From contig JADDTR010000002.1 of assembly GCA_015345905.1 (NCBI GenBank), positions 930,001-994,000 on the forward strand: a DNA stretch of 64,000 bases. Reading direction: 5' to 3'. The position numbers and the translations under genes are program-made. Below are positions 46,796-57,313 of the stretch, piece by piece; the stretch's first letter is position 1, and every line of letters begins with the position of its first letter. Under the pieces are notes generated by a model. The model did no database searches and was not told the DNA's origin. It worked only from the letters and a program-made list of their open reading frames with translations. The stretch is from Aotearoamyces nothofagi. Lineage: Eukaryota; Ascomycota; Leotiomycetes; Leotiales; Tympanidaceae.

Positions 46796-48756
46796 TTAAA
46801 ACTTTTTGGCCAACTTCGAAGATGCTCGGATACGATGACCAAAGAAGTATAGCACATATACAATTGCTACAACGCCGAATGAGACGCCAGCAAGGATTAC
46901 GAATGCTATAGTCGTAGAGAGGTCATCGAACATTACGATTCCTATCAATCCTGTTAGATAATTTCTATGTAAAGAATAATTTCGACTCACCAATATGAGC
47001 ACATGATGCTGCAATGATGAATGATGGAATGACATATGCAGCGATGGCACTGTTGGCCACATGTGAATAAGCATCTGGGAAGTAGGTTAGTTATGCTATT
47101 ATGGATCGCGGTGACATGAACACTGACCTGCGATATAATTCAACTCGGATAAATACAACAGCGGGTCGGCAACGCCAAGAACGACGCCAGCGATAATAGG
47201 AGACCAGTAATTGGTCATTCCGTCAGATGTATACGCAAACCAAAATAAACTAGCGGGAAACAGCCATACAGTGTATAACGAGGTGATAAATCGAGCTTCG
47301 GGTCTGTTGTGGCCACCGTGATTCTTACGATCGCGCTTGTAAAGCCAAGTTTGAATAGGCATCAGGGCGAACATGATCACAACTCCCACCACAAAGTTCA
47401 GATAGGTCAAGTCCGCTTCAACATCGCTGTATTCAAGATTTAGCCTTCGTGTCTGAATGATAAATAAAAAGAGTATAGCTTACGATAGGCCATTATTCAC
47501 TACAAACACATCATATACTCCGTCGAGATACAAGAACATGAGACCATAAGTGAAGCCATTGAAGATAGCAAGAAATAGAACGATAGGTTCTGTACACATG
47601 ATTCTCACAGCCATACTCGTAACGAACTTAAACTCTTGCCAGACGTTGATCTTGGCTTCGATGAGAGCAAGTTCGTCTGCGCTGTGGGTAAGGCTAGTGC
47701 GTGCAGCACGAGAGATGACGATTCTAGGCAGTGTCTCGGGGACAAAGCATAGCAGAAGTGCAAATGCTCCACCAAAGATAACACTAGACGAAGCATTAGT
47801 ATAAGAATAAGGGTTCTAATAGCAAGATCAATCCAACTCTATCGTAAAGCTCCTCGAACAACAACGAGCATAAAATGGCAAATCATGGATTTAGTGGACT
47901 CACCAGATCCAAAAGGCCCATTCAAGGCCCATGTGTGGGTTCTCTGCAACCCAAGCTCCAATAGCACTTCCAATGCTAGGTCCAGTATTAGCAGCTACAA
48001 CGAAGAGTGCCATGGCCTGCCCGGCATCATCCCTATCACCCCACAGATCGGCGATGGTTCCGACTACGTTGCTGACGGCAGTTGATGCTGCAACGCCGCA
48101 CAGAAAGTTGAATATGATGAGCATGGGAAGATTGATAGCCAGTGCAGTTCCCTTCAGAGAAGTATGAGTATTGCATTGCTGCCGGATGCGACCCTGAATG
48201 GTGCGAAACTTACAATGTTCAAGGCAGCATACGCCGCGATTGACCCAACATAGACCCATTTCCGGCCGCCGATGTCACTGTGGACAGTTAGTATGCTACG
48301 CGCACATGAGGGCGTGGCAAAATGCGTTTGCGACTGACCTGAGAGGGCCAAGGAAGGCAGGACCAACTGTAGAAGACGATTAGTGGGCGGCTCTGCACGG
48401 CTCTGCACGGCTCTGCGAAAGCGAGATGCTGGTCTACGGGATAACGTACTTGCATTGCCGACAATGAAGAGCGACTGGCCAAGGGTCACGACCTGCGTAC
48501 TGCCGCCGAACTTCTCCTGGATCAAATACTCGATCGAGACATACTGAGTCTGCCCAATGGTGACAAAAACCTGCAGCAGGCAGTAGGTGATGTTGATGAG
48601 CCACTTCTTCCACACGGGCCAGTGCATCGGGTGGTACTCGTCGCCCGGCTTGACCATCTGCAGGAGGGCCAAGGCACGCTGGGCCTCGGGATGGCCAGCT
48701 CGCTCAGCACTGCCGTCGCTAAGGCCGTCAACAGGGCCCGGCGCCATCTTCTCCAT
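46796..48756 (-). CDS. MFS transporter, DHA1 (Tpo/Flr-like) type
   Basis: Eight exons (48756-48450, 48366-48339, 48277-48214, 48151-47904, 47783-47484, 47426-47128, 47074-46991, 46950-46796) keep exact phase and encode 494 residues, the common length for 12-helix DHA1 permeases. Exon 2 is only 28 nt. The cytosolic N-terminus (~50 residues) leads to HPMHWPVWKKWLINI and helix 1. Motif A spans an intron: AFLGPLS|DIGGRKWVYVGSIAAY. Helix 4-5 region: NFLCGVAASTAVSNVVGTIA and the antiporter motif C-like AANTGPSIGSAIGAWV. The central loop begins CFVPETLPRIV. The start was taken at the first ATG (MEKMAPGP); a TTG farther upstream is ignored. Likely a plasma-membrane proton-coupled exporter; the substrate is unknown. 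The gene shares a 1.3-kb divergent promoter region with the folate-related gene. Confidence 0.93.
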
Positions 48757-50059
48757 GTTGGCCTCTTGGCGCAATCGTCACGACAGGTTGGGAGGGTGAG
48801 GTTGGATTATGAATGTTTTCGGAAGGGGAGGAAAGAGGGCCACGGGCTACGGGCTGTTAATAAACCATATGGACGATAAGAGAGAGGGTTTGGGCCGGCG
48901 GCGTGGGCGGCCGGCGGGCACTGACTACGACCTATTCGGCGCATTATCCCAACTAAGCAGCACGCACTCTCTCCACTCCTAGGAATGGGACTGAGGATCA
49001 CTGACGGGCGACGAGACGGCGACGCGTGTGCTTCTGCGTGTTGCGGAGGCGCAACGCCGCAGCTGGAGAGGGAGGAGGGAGATGGGGATCTGATGCTCCA
49101 GTGCCAGCGTGTCGGCGTGGACCAGGCAGGCACTTGCGACTTGCTGTCGGTATACATACCGGCATGTATTATGTCTTCGGCCATCCCATCATGGCAGGAA
49201 TGCAGGTCCTGTACGGTACTGAACCGTACTGTACAGCGGGCGCCCGCACGCTGCGTGGTTCGCGGCTCGTGGTTCTGTGCCCTGGAGGTCGGGCGGGAGA
49301 GCGCTGGGAGAGCGCTGGGAGTCTGCGGTGCTGTCTCGGTATGGTATTACCGTAGGGTGGCTGTCTATTAGTTGTCTATTAGCTGTCTATGGCTGTCTAT
49401 CAGTTGTCTATCAGTTGTCTATTAGTTGTCTATTAGTTGTCTATGGCTGTCTATTAGCAATTAGCACTGCGCGGCACACCCGTAGCGCCCTGGAGGGACA
49501 GAGATTTGGGGGCTACGGGTGTGGTAGGGCTGCTTCAGCTGGTCCCGCTGCTGCTCCAGCGCTGCCACGGCCGCTGCAGCTGTTCCCGGCTGCCCGGCCC
49601 ACACCCCTTCCAGCTTTTCGCCGTCCCGGTGGTCTGTGTGCACCGCCAGTCTGGCCGACCTTCCGCAACTGGCCTAGAATCCCGATAAGCCTCCCTCGAA
49701 TTCTTCTTCCCATCATCAACACCACCACGCTCATTATACGCATCTTGCTATTGGGATTTGTCTGCGTGTGGATACGTGGATATGCAGCACTGGTGGAAGA
49801 TGGCAGCTCCCTCGCACACCGGCCTCCGTCTCCGCCATGCCAATTCACTGGGATGGCGAGCCTAATCGGCGTCCTGCATGAACTTATCTTATCTTCCTAG
49901 CTCAATTTAACTTTTTTTTTTGACTTTCGTCTCCATCTTTCGATATTGTGTGGCGAGATCTTGAATTTGCCTTCATGTTTGCCCTACCAGTCACGTGCTG
50001 CTCATATGACCTGCGTTAGAAGTGCTGAGTAGAGATAATTATATTGCTGTACACACGAC
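48757..50059. other. Divergent promoter region, 1.3 kb
   Basis: Lies between the MFS start (-) and the cyclo-ligase-like start (+). GC-rich at the left, with a 9-unit tandem repeat at 49360-49456 and a poly-T tract near 49913. Plus-strand frames here (49277-49900 etc.) run through the repeat and lack domains, so they are not called. Confidence 0.55.
49360..49456. repeat. 10-11-bp tandem repeat, nine units
   Basis: Nine consecutive units of G(C/T)TGTCTATTA and close variants (GTTGTCTATCA, GCTGTCTATG). It sits in the shared promoter region, about 600 bases from the cyclo-ligase-like start. Confidence 0.9.
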
Positions 50060-50879
50060 ATGGCAGCCGCTGAGCACAAGGGCGATGTGCGTTCGAGAGT
50101 ATGGACCGAGCTGAGAAAGGTCGCACGGCCAGACTCGCGCTTCGACTTCGACTTTGCCGAGTTCATTGCAGATTTTGATGGCTCGTCTGCGGCCACAGAC
50201 CGCTTCGTCAAGCTTCCTAGCTATGAATCTGCAAATTTAGTCTTTATCACTCCGGATAATTGCCTGGAGGAGCTGCGAGTTGCTTCGCTGGAAGCCGGCA
50301 AAGCTGTTCTCACCACCACCTATGGGATTCGGAGAGGCTTTTGGCTCTTGGACCCGAAGGTCATATCAGCGTCCAAATACGAATATGCATGCACTCTCGA
50401 CGGGATGGAGAAGTGGGCTCTTCCTTTATCCCTCAAGGCCATGAGAGATAAGGAGCTCAAGGTCGACCTCATGGTGACTGGGACGGGAGCCATCAACCTG
50501 GATGGCGTGCGGTTCGGGAAGGGACATGGGTTCTTTGACTTGGTATGCTCAATCCTCGTGCCTCCCATGATATTACTGCTAACGTGTTTAATAGGAATGG
50601 GCCATGTTATACACCATTGGCGCAGCGACGGTTGAGACTCCGACAGCAGCTATTGTGCATGACTGTCAGCTCCTGGCGGAAAAGCTGATGCCCGAGGACT
50701 TTGATACTGTTTGTGACATCGTCGCCACACCAAGTAGAACCGTCAATGTTAAAAATGCCAATAAACCTGTGAGAGGTGTCATATGGGAAAAACTCGCAGA
50801 CGGTATGTTCGATAGTATACCGCCTCTACGGGAGTTGAAGGAATTAATCAGCTCGGGGGTCGTTTTGGATCTACCTTAA
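50060..50879 (+). CDS. 5-formyltetrahydrofolate cyclo-ligase-like protein
   Basis: Two exons (50060-50542, 50595-50879; intron with GCTAAC branch site, phase 0) encode 255 residues. The fold signature is GVRFGKGHGFFDLEWAML at ~151-168, the counterpart of the GxGxGYYD substrate/ATP loop of 5-FTHF cyclo-ligases (MTHFS), interrupted by the intron. An earlier segment (YGIRRGFWLLDP) matches the family's central strand region. True MTHFS converts 5-formyl-THF to 5,10-methenyl-THF with ATP; this version is longer and divergent, like the MTHFSD-type relatives, so activity is uncertain. N-terminus RSRVWTELRKVARPDSRFDF also fits that group. Cytosolic, with no targeting signal seen. Confidence 0.88.
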
Positions 50880-51933
50880 CCTAAAGACTGTCTTGCACTA
50901 ATGATTATCTATTATACTACATGATATTCTTGGTTCAAGAAAGACTTGGCAAGCTCGAGAGTAAGAACTCGCCTCAGACTATAATCTATTTATCAACAGA
51001 AATGTGAATACTAGATAGTAACGATAGTTCAATACGTTGCATGCGGTTGTATAGCAACAATGACTTCTCCACCCTGCCAAGCGTGTCCCTGGATGTGGAG
51101 GAGAATCTACGCCTATGTGATGGCACGGCTGTGATTGCTGGTAAGTATTTCTTACTTTTGCTACTGTTTGAATTCTTGTCGTCGTTGGGTGCGTTGTTGT
51201 TGATGTTCCTCTTGTCGTTATACTTTCTCTTTTAGTATCGGTCGATTTAAGCTTGTCTTCGAACTTCTCGACTATTATCCTCTCCCCTGTTATCTATTTA
51301 ATTAGAATACCTATGCACTCTTGATACAACTCTTTATATTCTGTGTCGGTGAACAATAGTGGAATTAGTGAATATCTTAGCCGAACGCCAGGTATGCTCT
51401 CTGTCTATACTGCAATGAGTTATTATATAATAATCTGCATATTCATTATGCTCAGTGCAGACTTGGTGGCATTTCCGCAAGCCTCCAAGTATCGTGGCTG
51501 GCAGACGACGTAGCTAATCACTAGCAACGCTTGGATATCTATCTCGTTGGGTATCAGTCAGCCACCACCATTGACGTCGCCAATTGTCCCCCCGTCATAA
51601 AACATCTCACATAAGCAAAATGTACAAACGACAGCATACACGGAAATGGTGATGTGAGAAAGAAAAAAAGGAATATCCGACCCAATTTAACTCTATTTCT
51701 TAGCACACTCTTTCAGGCGCTGAAGACGACGCTGTCAGAGGCCTACGCGGCCTGTAGATCCAATACATACATATGTATGCACTATATCGTACATCCTCGA
51801 CATCCTCCGTCCGTAGCATCCGGTCCCGATCCGTGTCTCTAGGATCAAAATATTGAATCTCCGCAACTCACTTGACTATGTTATGTAGACGCCATGTGAG
51901 CTTGCTTGTGTTGCAAGAAGCCTGCCCGTCGCC
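50880..51933. other. Intergenic, with a possible exon-like frame
   Basis: At 51041 an ATG opens a 33-codon frame (MRLYSNNDFSTLPSVSLDVE, then LRLCDGTAVIA) ending at a perfect GTAAGT donor at 51141. A second open stretch near 51350-51393 ends at GTATGC. They may be exons of a small gene or its relic; I could not chain them. Otherwise the region holds the promoter of the DUF3431 gene. Confidence 0.35.
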
Positions 51934-53211
51934 ATGAACCGACGCTTCTTCCCCCGGTGGACTGGACGACGGCCGCTCCGCACGATCCTTCTCGCAGGGA
52001 CCGCGGCACTCTTGATTGTATCGTTGTTGCACACCCGTACACGGCATGATGACTCCCAATCCTCTGCTGTCGTCGACTCGGAGCTGCAGTCCGGGTCGTC
52101 GAGCGATATGCACCCCCCAGACAACGCTGCGGACGAGCCGACACCAACGCCTGCGCCCCGGGCACCAACAATCCACCTCGTCGTTGCCTCGACGTCGAAG
52201 CACGATATATCATGGACATGGTCGCTCTCACTCACGATCCCAAACCTCACAGTCAAACAATACATCGCCGACAATGCGGAAGCGCCGCTGCATCCGCGCG
52301 CCGACAAGGGCCACGAGGCGATGATCTACCACACGTACTTCTACGACTTCTACGACGATCTCCCCGACGTCTCGATCCTCACACATGCTGATGAGCGCTC
52401 TTGGCATATCGAGGACCTGCTGGAGTCATCGCTGTCGTTCAGCATCCGCCATCTGGATGTCGAGGAGGTCCGCAGGAGGGGATATGCTAATCTGCGCGTG
52501 ACTTGGCATAATGTATACATAGCCCGGCCTATGCTACTTCTGTGTGTTATATCTACATCGTGCTGATTCTCCATGCAGGCTTGTCCGGATTGGATCAATA
52601 CGACAGTGACGGAGGAGCGCGAGGGCAGGAGGGAGGAGATGCACATGCACGATGCCTTCCTTGACAATTTCGCTCCCCTCGATGTCCCGAGATCAGATGT
52701 CCATGTCCCGGAGATCCTGGCGCAGCCGTGCTGTTCGCAGTTCGCAGTCTCGAAAGAAATCATCCGGGCAGTACCGAGGGAGGACTACGGCCGGTATATC
52801 GAATGGCTTCGTACGACTGAGCTGGGAAATGATGTAAGTGGCCGCACGTGGGAGCATATGTTCCAGTACCTCTTCACCAAACGTGCCGTGGACTGCCCGG
52901 TTGAGTGGAAGACTTACTGTCGGTTATATCACATCTGCTTCGATGGCGCCGACGAGTATGATGCGTATAAGGAGATGGAGAGGGAGAAATCTAAATTAGA
53001 GAACCCCTTGGTGTATGCTCCCGGCATGGAGATTGAGATAATCAGCCCGGCGTCGAAGTTGAAGCGGGCTGCAGAATTGGGCGAAAAGATGGACGTCATA
53101 AGAAAGAAGGCTATTGCAAGAGGAGAAAATGGCCACTTTGAAGAGCTAGAGATCGAGGATCTTTACGAGGATGAAGCGTCTGGTAATCTAGAAGCGTCAC
53201 CGGATAGCTGA
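51934..53211 (+). CDS. DUF3431 type II membrane protein
   Basis: Two exons (51934-52512, 52579-53211; phase 0, acceptor GCAG) encode 403 residues. The short basic N-terminus (MNRRFFPRWTGRRP) and one membrane segment (LRTILLAGTAALLIVSLL, ~15-32) predict a type II topology with a lumenal catalytic-like domain. A Pro/Thr/Ser stem runs to ~75. DUF3431 signatures: TIHLVVASTSKHDISWTW, PNLTVKQYIADNAEAPLHP, GHEAMIYHTYFYDFYDDLPD, TVLTHA-like SILTHADERSWH, and CPDWINTTV directly after the intron. The family is fungal and biochemically undescribed; the Golgi-like topology and D-rich motifs fit a glycosyltransferase-like role, which is only inference. The acidic C-terminal tail is low complexity. Confidence 0.93.
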
Positions 53212-53616
53212 TATTCAGTTACTACATAGATATATAATGACTACTGATCTTACTTCATGCAACGATAGTGGTCTTGCTAAGAATGTTCCATGATTCATGC
53301 ATTATATGTGATGAATTTCTATAGTCTTATAGGGGCTCGGCTTCTCACTCTACTTCAATACCAGTTGTATGTGCCGCTGCGTGCCCTCTATTTCTGGCAT
53401 CCTGTCCATGTCTGAAAGGCAAGGTTGAGTATAAGAGCAACCTTTTCGACTAAATAGTTACCCAAAGCGTTATTACCTGCGTTCTTACAACCAGCGGCAT
53501 CTAGCGAAGATATATCATAGTATTCGCTCATATTTTCCTTCCTTTAATCAGTGATCGATACCCTTTGCGAAATAATGGCCCAGTTCATGAGTTATGCCCA
53601 TCGAGCTAGCCGTCCT
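53212..53616. other. Convergent intergenic region
   Basis: 3' UTRs of the DUF3431 gene (+) and the Zn2Cys6 gene (-). Nothing else seen. Confidence 0.6.
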
Positions 53617-55312
53617 TCACACGCCGTTTTGTCGAGTTCGCATTGCCTCCCTCGCAAAGATGCTAGGGCCCTGCCACGGCATCAAGTTCCCATGCGCAAT
53701 CCAGTGTTTGGAGTTCACATTCTTTAACTCGGCATCGATCTCGTCCGCTGCTTGCCGAGGCGTGCGCGTGAACTGCGATGTGTTACCAGCCATATCAGAC
53801 TCCCCGATACCTTCGGCTTCAAATTTCATCACTCGCTTAATCACAAATGCAGCGATTCGACTGTCCCACATGCCCTCGCGCCTTGGTGTCTCGAGGAGCT
53901 TCAACACACCGAGCTTGACGGATTCGACTCGGGTGTTCAGTGCTATGAAATAGAGCGGTGCAATGATGCCAAGGTCGGAAGAGAAGAGTGATGATTGCCC
54001 TGGTAGCTCGGCTTTTCCGAGAGACGTGCAGAGAGCGAGAGCCTGGGCAAGAAGAGGTTCAAACTCTTGGATCGGCTGGATAGGAGTCAGTGATGTGGCA
54101 GACATCATGATTGTTACGATAAGGTGGTGGACTTTTAGCAGTGTAGCTCCGCGGAGTTCTTTCCCTACGAGAGGTGTCCCTCGGATAAAGATATTAAAGG
54201 AGGTAGACCATTGTTCAAGATCCATATTGCATTGAAGATGTAAACTCATATCTCGAACAGGTAGTGTTGTAGAGAGTGGTATTTCAGCTGTTAATGAAGA
54301 TCCATGCCGTTTATAGGCCTCGCGTTCAAATGAAGGTGTTGGAGCCGTAGAATATTTGCTTAATTCATCTTCGGAACTAGTTGACTGGGTCGATTCAGGC
54401 AATTTCTGTTGGTTTACGGAGCCAAGAACAGCTCCAAAGTCATTGTAGAAGAAGTGGATAATCCCATCCATGATACTGTCTAGAGCGTTGCGGGCTTCTG
54501 CAAGGGTAGTGAATCTTACTATTCCATGAAAGCGGTCTTGGCGAACGAGGTCAAGCATGAACTTTGAATTGAGCCTCGTTTTGTTGTCGATGAAGAATAC
54601 TGCCTGCATTCCTAGCCGTATTAAGATTCGGTAGATAAATTCTGTATCAAAGGATGAATCATTCTGGAGAATGTTGAGACCACTGCGTAGGTGCATGATT
54701 GCAGAGTCAAAGTGGCCTGATAGACTGTCAAAGGAGACGAATAGGATACATGACATCAAAGCAACCGTCCTCTGCTGACTATTCTGTGCCAGAGTTTGCC
54801 GTAGACTAGTGATGGCCTTGGTGTACTGTCGAAGCGCAAATTGATTAACAGGCCCATTTTCAGGGGCGTGGGTTACTGTTGTGAAGCTTTCATGAAGAGC
54901 ACCAATGGCAACGATAGCGTGTCTCAAGGAAGGGTGCGAGTGGCTAAGTTGAAGAACATTGCGTTCCCAGAAATCTTCAGGGAAGTAGCCGCATAGCTCT
55001 GATGCCGTACAACTACGAAAGAAATCGAATGCTCTTCGCTCTAAGCGGGTTCCAGGAAGTTCAATGGAGATGCTGGACACCAGAGCTATTGACTGACAAG
55101 CATGAGCCACAGCTTCATAGCCATCGCATTTTCTACCGGTACTAGCGCAGCGACGACAGTTGGGCTTCAATTCATCGCATTTCACTCGTCGTATTCTGCT
55201 GATGATCAGCATTGGGAATTGTAGATGTTGAAGGACAAAGGGCAGCGTACTTGCAGGTGATACAACCAGTTCTGACTTTCTTATTACCAGGTTTCATAAC
55301 CTTTTTAGCCAT
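53617..55312 (-). CDS. Zn2Cys6 fungal transcription factor
   Basis: Two exons (55312-55251, 55195-53617) encode 546 residues. The zinc cluster is split by the intron: C17-x2-C20-x6-C27-x6-C34-x2-C37-x6-C44 (GCITCKIRRVKCDELKPNC then RRCASTGRKCDGY). The acceptor is the second of two CAGs in tandem; only that choice restores the usual CKIRRVKCDE. A short basic stretch before the cluster (MAKKVMKPGNKK) may be a nuclear signal. The remainder is the helical fungal TF domain region (ERRAFDFFRSCTASELCGYF, LSHSHPSLRHAIVAIGALHE), of the C6-factor group that regulates metabolic or secondary-metabolite genes. The neighbouring alpha/beta hydrolase lies head to tail upstream on the same strand and could be a target. 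Confidence 0.95.
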
Positions 55313-56230
55313 TCTGAGAGATGTCTAGTAGAGAGGTCGGTGAATACAGAGTTGAACTAGATAAGAGTGCAGTCCCAGATGCCAACGCGATAGTTGCGGA
55401 GACGCTCATAGCGTCTGCATCTTGAAATAGACCCAGCAACGCACTGTTAGGAGTGTTTGATTACCTTGTCGGTCTGCAAGATGAGTTGGGGCCAGTCCGC
55501 GGATTTCTTTGCGAGGTGGCCAATTATGTAGACTGATTCTATTAGTCAGCAGATATGAGACTACGCAGTGCTCCGGAGAAACGCTTTTAATAGAAAGAAA
55601 AATCGGGTGTTACTTACTGCAAATTGAGTTAGCATAATTCTGAGGAAGTTCAGATCATAAAACCTGAATTGAAGGGGAAAAGATCCAAGCCCGTAGACGT
55701 GCCTTCAATTCGTCTATCAAATCTCAAAACGCTAACCACGAGATTCGATCAGTAACTCCAACTTGGACCTAAGGCTACTGTAGATTCCTTAGGTTGATAG
55801 CTGTGAAGGATGCGGCAACATGCCTCTAAGCGTAGGAAGCAACGGCATGCTACAATCCCCTAGTTGGAGCATGGGTAGCTGGGTTATCCAGATTAGTATC
55901 TGCTCGGCTGGAATGACGCTCTGGTACGATATCGATTAAATACATCACCATGATGGACTATGTAATATCATGTGTAGTTTGCGGCATTTTGGGCACTTCC
56001 GATAGATGGCTCAAGCAATAGACTAGGTGACTATATATTATTAAGCGTATAACAGGACTTCATAGTAAACGGTAAATACACCCCGTCTAATATATAATCT
56101 AGAGTCTAGATGACCTATCTCAGATATTTGATTTCTATACCCCGCCAGATTATTTATCCTTAATGTCTGTTGTGATACGAATGGCAAACTGTTTTGAAGG
56201 CCATTTCGTTAAGCAGTGTCGTTCGCCTGT
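55313..56230. other. Intergenic, promoter of the Zn2Cys6 gene
   Basis: About 0.9 kb of AT-leaning unique sequence between the Zn2Cys6 start and the hydrolase stop. No repeat or gene recognised. Confidence 0.55.
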
Positions 56231-57313
56231 TTAAGGCGTAAAGCTTTGAAACCACTGCCTCACACATATGGCAGTGGAGGATTGATGGCCGGCACCAAGT
56301 AGTAGATCAACCACAGCTTGGTCATGGGCATCGCCTAGACATGATATTGTGGTAATACTTGAATCATGATGTTTCTGTTTCAACATGTTAGCCGAATATA
56401 TAGAGATGGGCATTCAGCTTGCCTTCATTGTATTGGAAAAAGCGAGTATATCATCTCTCAAGAGCTCATTGTCGCCAACAATGATTGTCACTTCGCCAAT
56501 AGGCAGCTCATTCCACCACTGTTCAGGAGCTAAACTGGGAGCGATCCAAGAATTTGGTAATTTGACGCCTTCCTCACACGAGTGTTCAATAACGCTCCAC
56601 CATGCCGCGAGCTCTTCTTTGCTCAAAACATCCTTCAATGGACTTTGTAGCATAGAGTGACTTGAACTGACAACTGGAGCTGAAGGCGACATCAAGAGGG
56701 ACTGTCTGAACCTTTGACTATTTGGAATTGATAGTTTGTGCACTCCGGGATGAGGGTATCTATGATGGAGCATCAGTGCAACGACAAGCATGCCACCCGA
56801 GGAGTCCCCAATAAAGCTGATCTTGATTGTGAGTACGATGCAGAATAATGGATTAGGGGTACTTACTGTCTCCGCACTTCTTCGCTCGAGAAGGTGATTG
56901 ATAGCAGTTACTAACTGGCGTAGTTGGGTGGGAAAACGCGATCGAGGAACTAAGCCTGTAGAGAGAAATTAATGCTTATTTAGCTTTGTCTAAATTATGG
57001 TACAATAGAGTATCTTGTACCATAGGCTATAACAGCCACTGCAGCATCATGGCCGTTCCGTCTGATGATGTTGTAGCCGTCGTTAATAAGCTTGAGATGT
57101 CCTTCTGAAGCGGGTGCAAGAAGCGCGCCCCCTGTAGACCCGAATTAATAGGAGTATTGTGGTATTCTTCGGGAAAATACCTGGAACAAATACTAACAAC
57201 GACTTTGCGCTTCTTGAGCCAAGCCAACAGATATTGATACCGTCGAGGTGTTCGATATCTTCTGAGCTGTCGTTGGTAAGGGCGAATCTTCTGTATCTTT
57301 CTTCGGTTGTCAT
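56231..57313 (-). CDS. Alpha/beta hydrolase with a GC-AG intron
   Basis: Five exons (57313-57181, 57131-57021, 56955-56867, 56821-56423, 56374-56231) keep exact phase and encode 291 residues. Intron 4 uses a GC donor (AAG|GCAAGC) with an intact CTAAC branch site and CAG acceptor. The nucleophile elbow is GDSSGG with Ser118; the acid-loop region ends at DNELLRDD; the catalytic His is His261 in GDAHDQAVVDLLLG. Before the elbow, GLVPRSRFPTQLRQLVTAIN matches the fungal steryl-acetyl/hydrolase-fold-3-like group. The oxyanion region reads FVPGGALLAP instead of HGGG. Likely an esterase or lactonase for small molecules; the substrate is unknown. It lies 5' of, and on the same strand as, the Zn2Cys6 gene. 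Confidence 0.85.

Noticed and set aside
49277-49900. 207-codon plus-strand frame
   Set aside because: It runs through the 10-11-bp tandem repeat, which creates artificial openness in several frames.
42601-57313. Secondary-metabolite cluster made of two MFS genes, Zn2Cys6 factor and hydrolase
   Set aside because: No backbone enzyme (PKS, NRPS, terpene cyclase) or tailoring oxidase lies between them, and housekeeping-type genes are interspersed.
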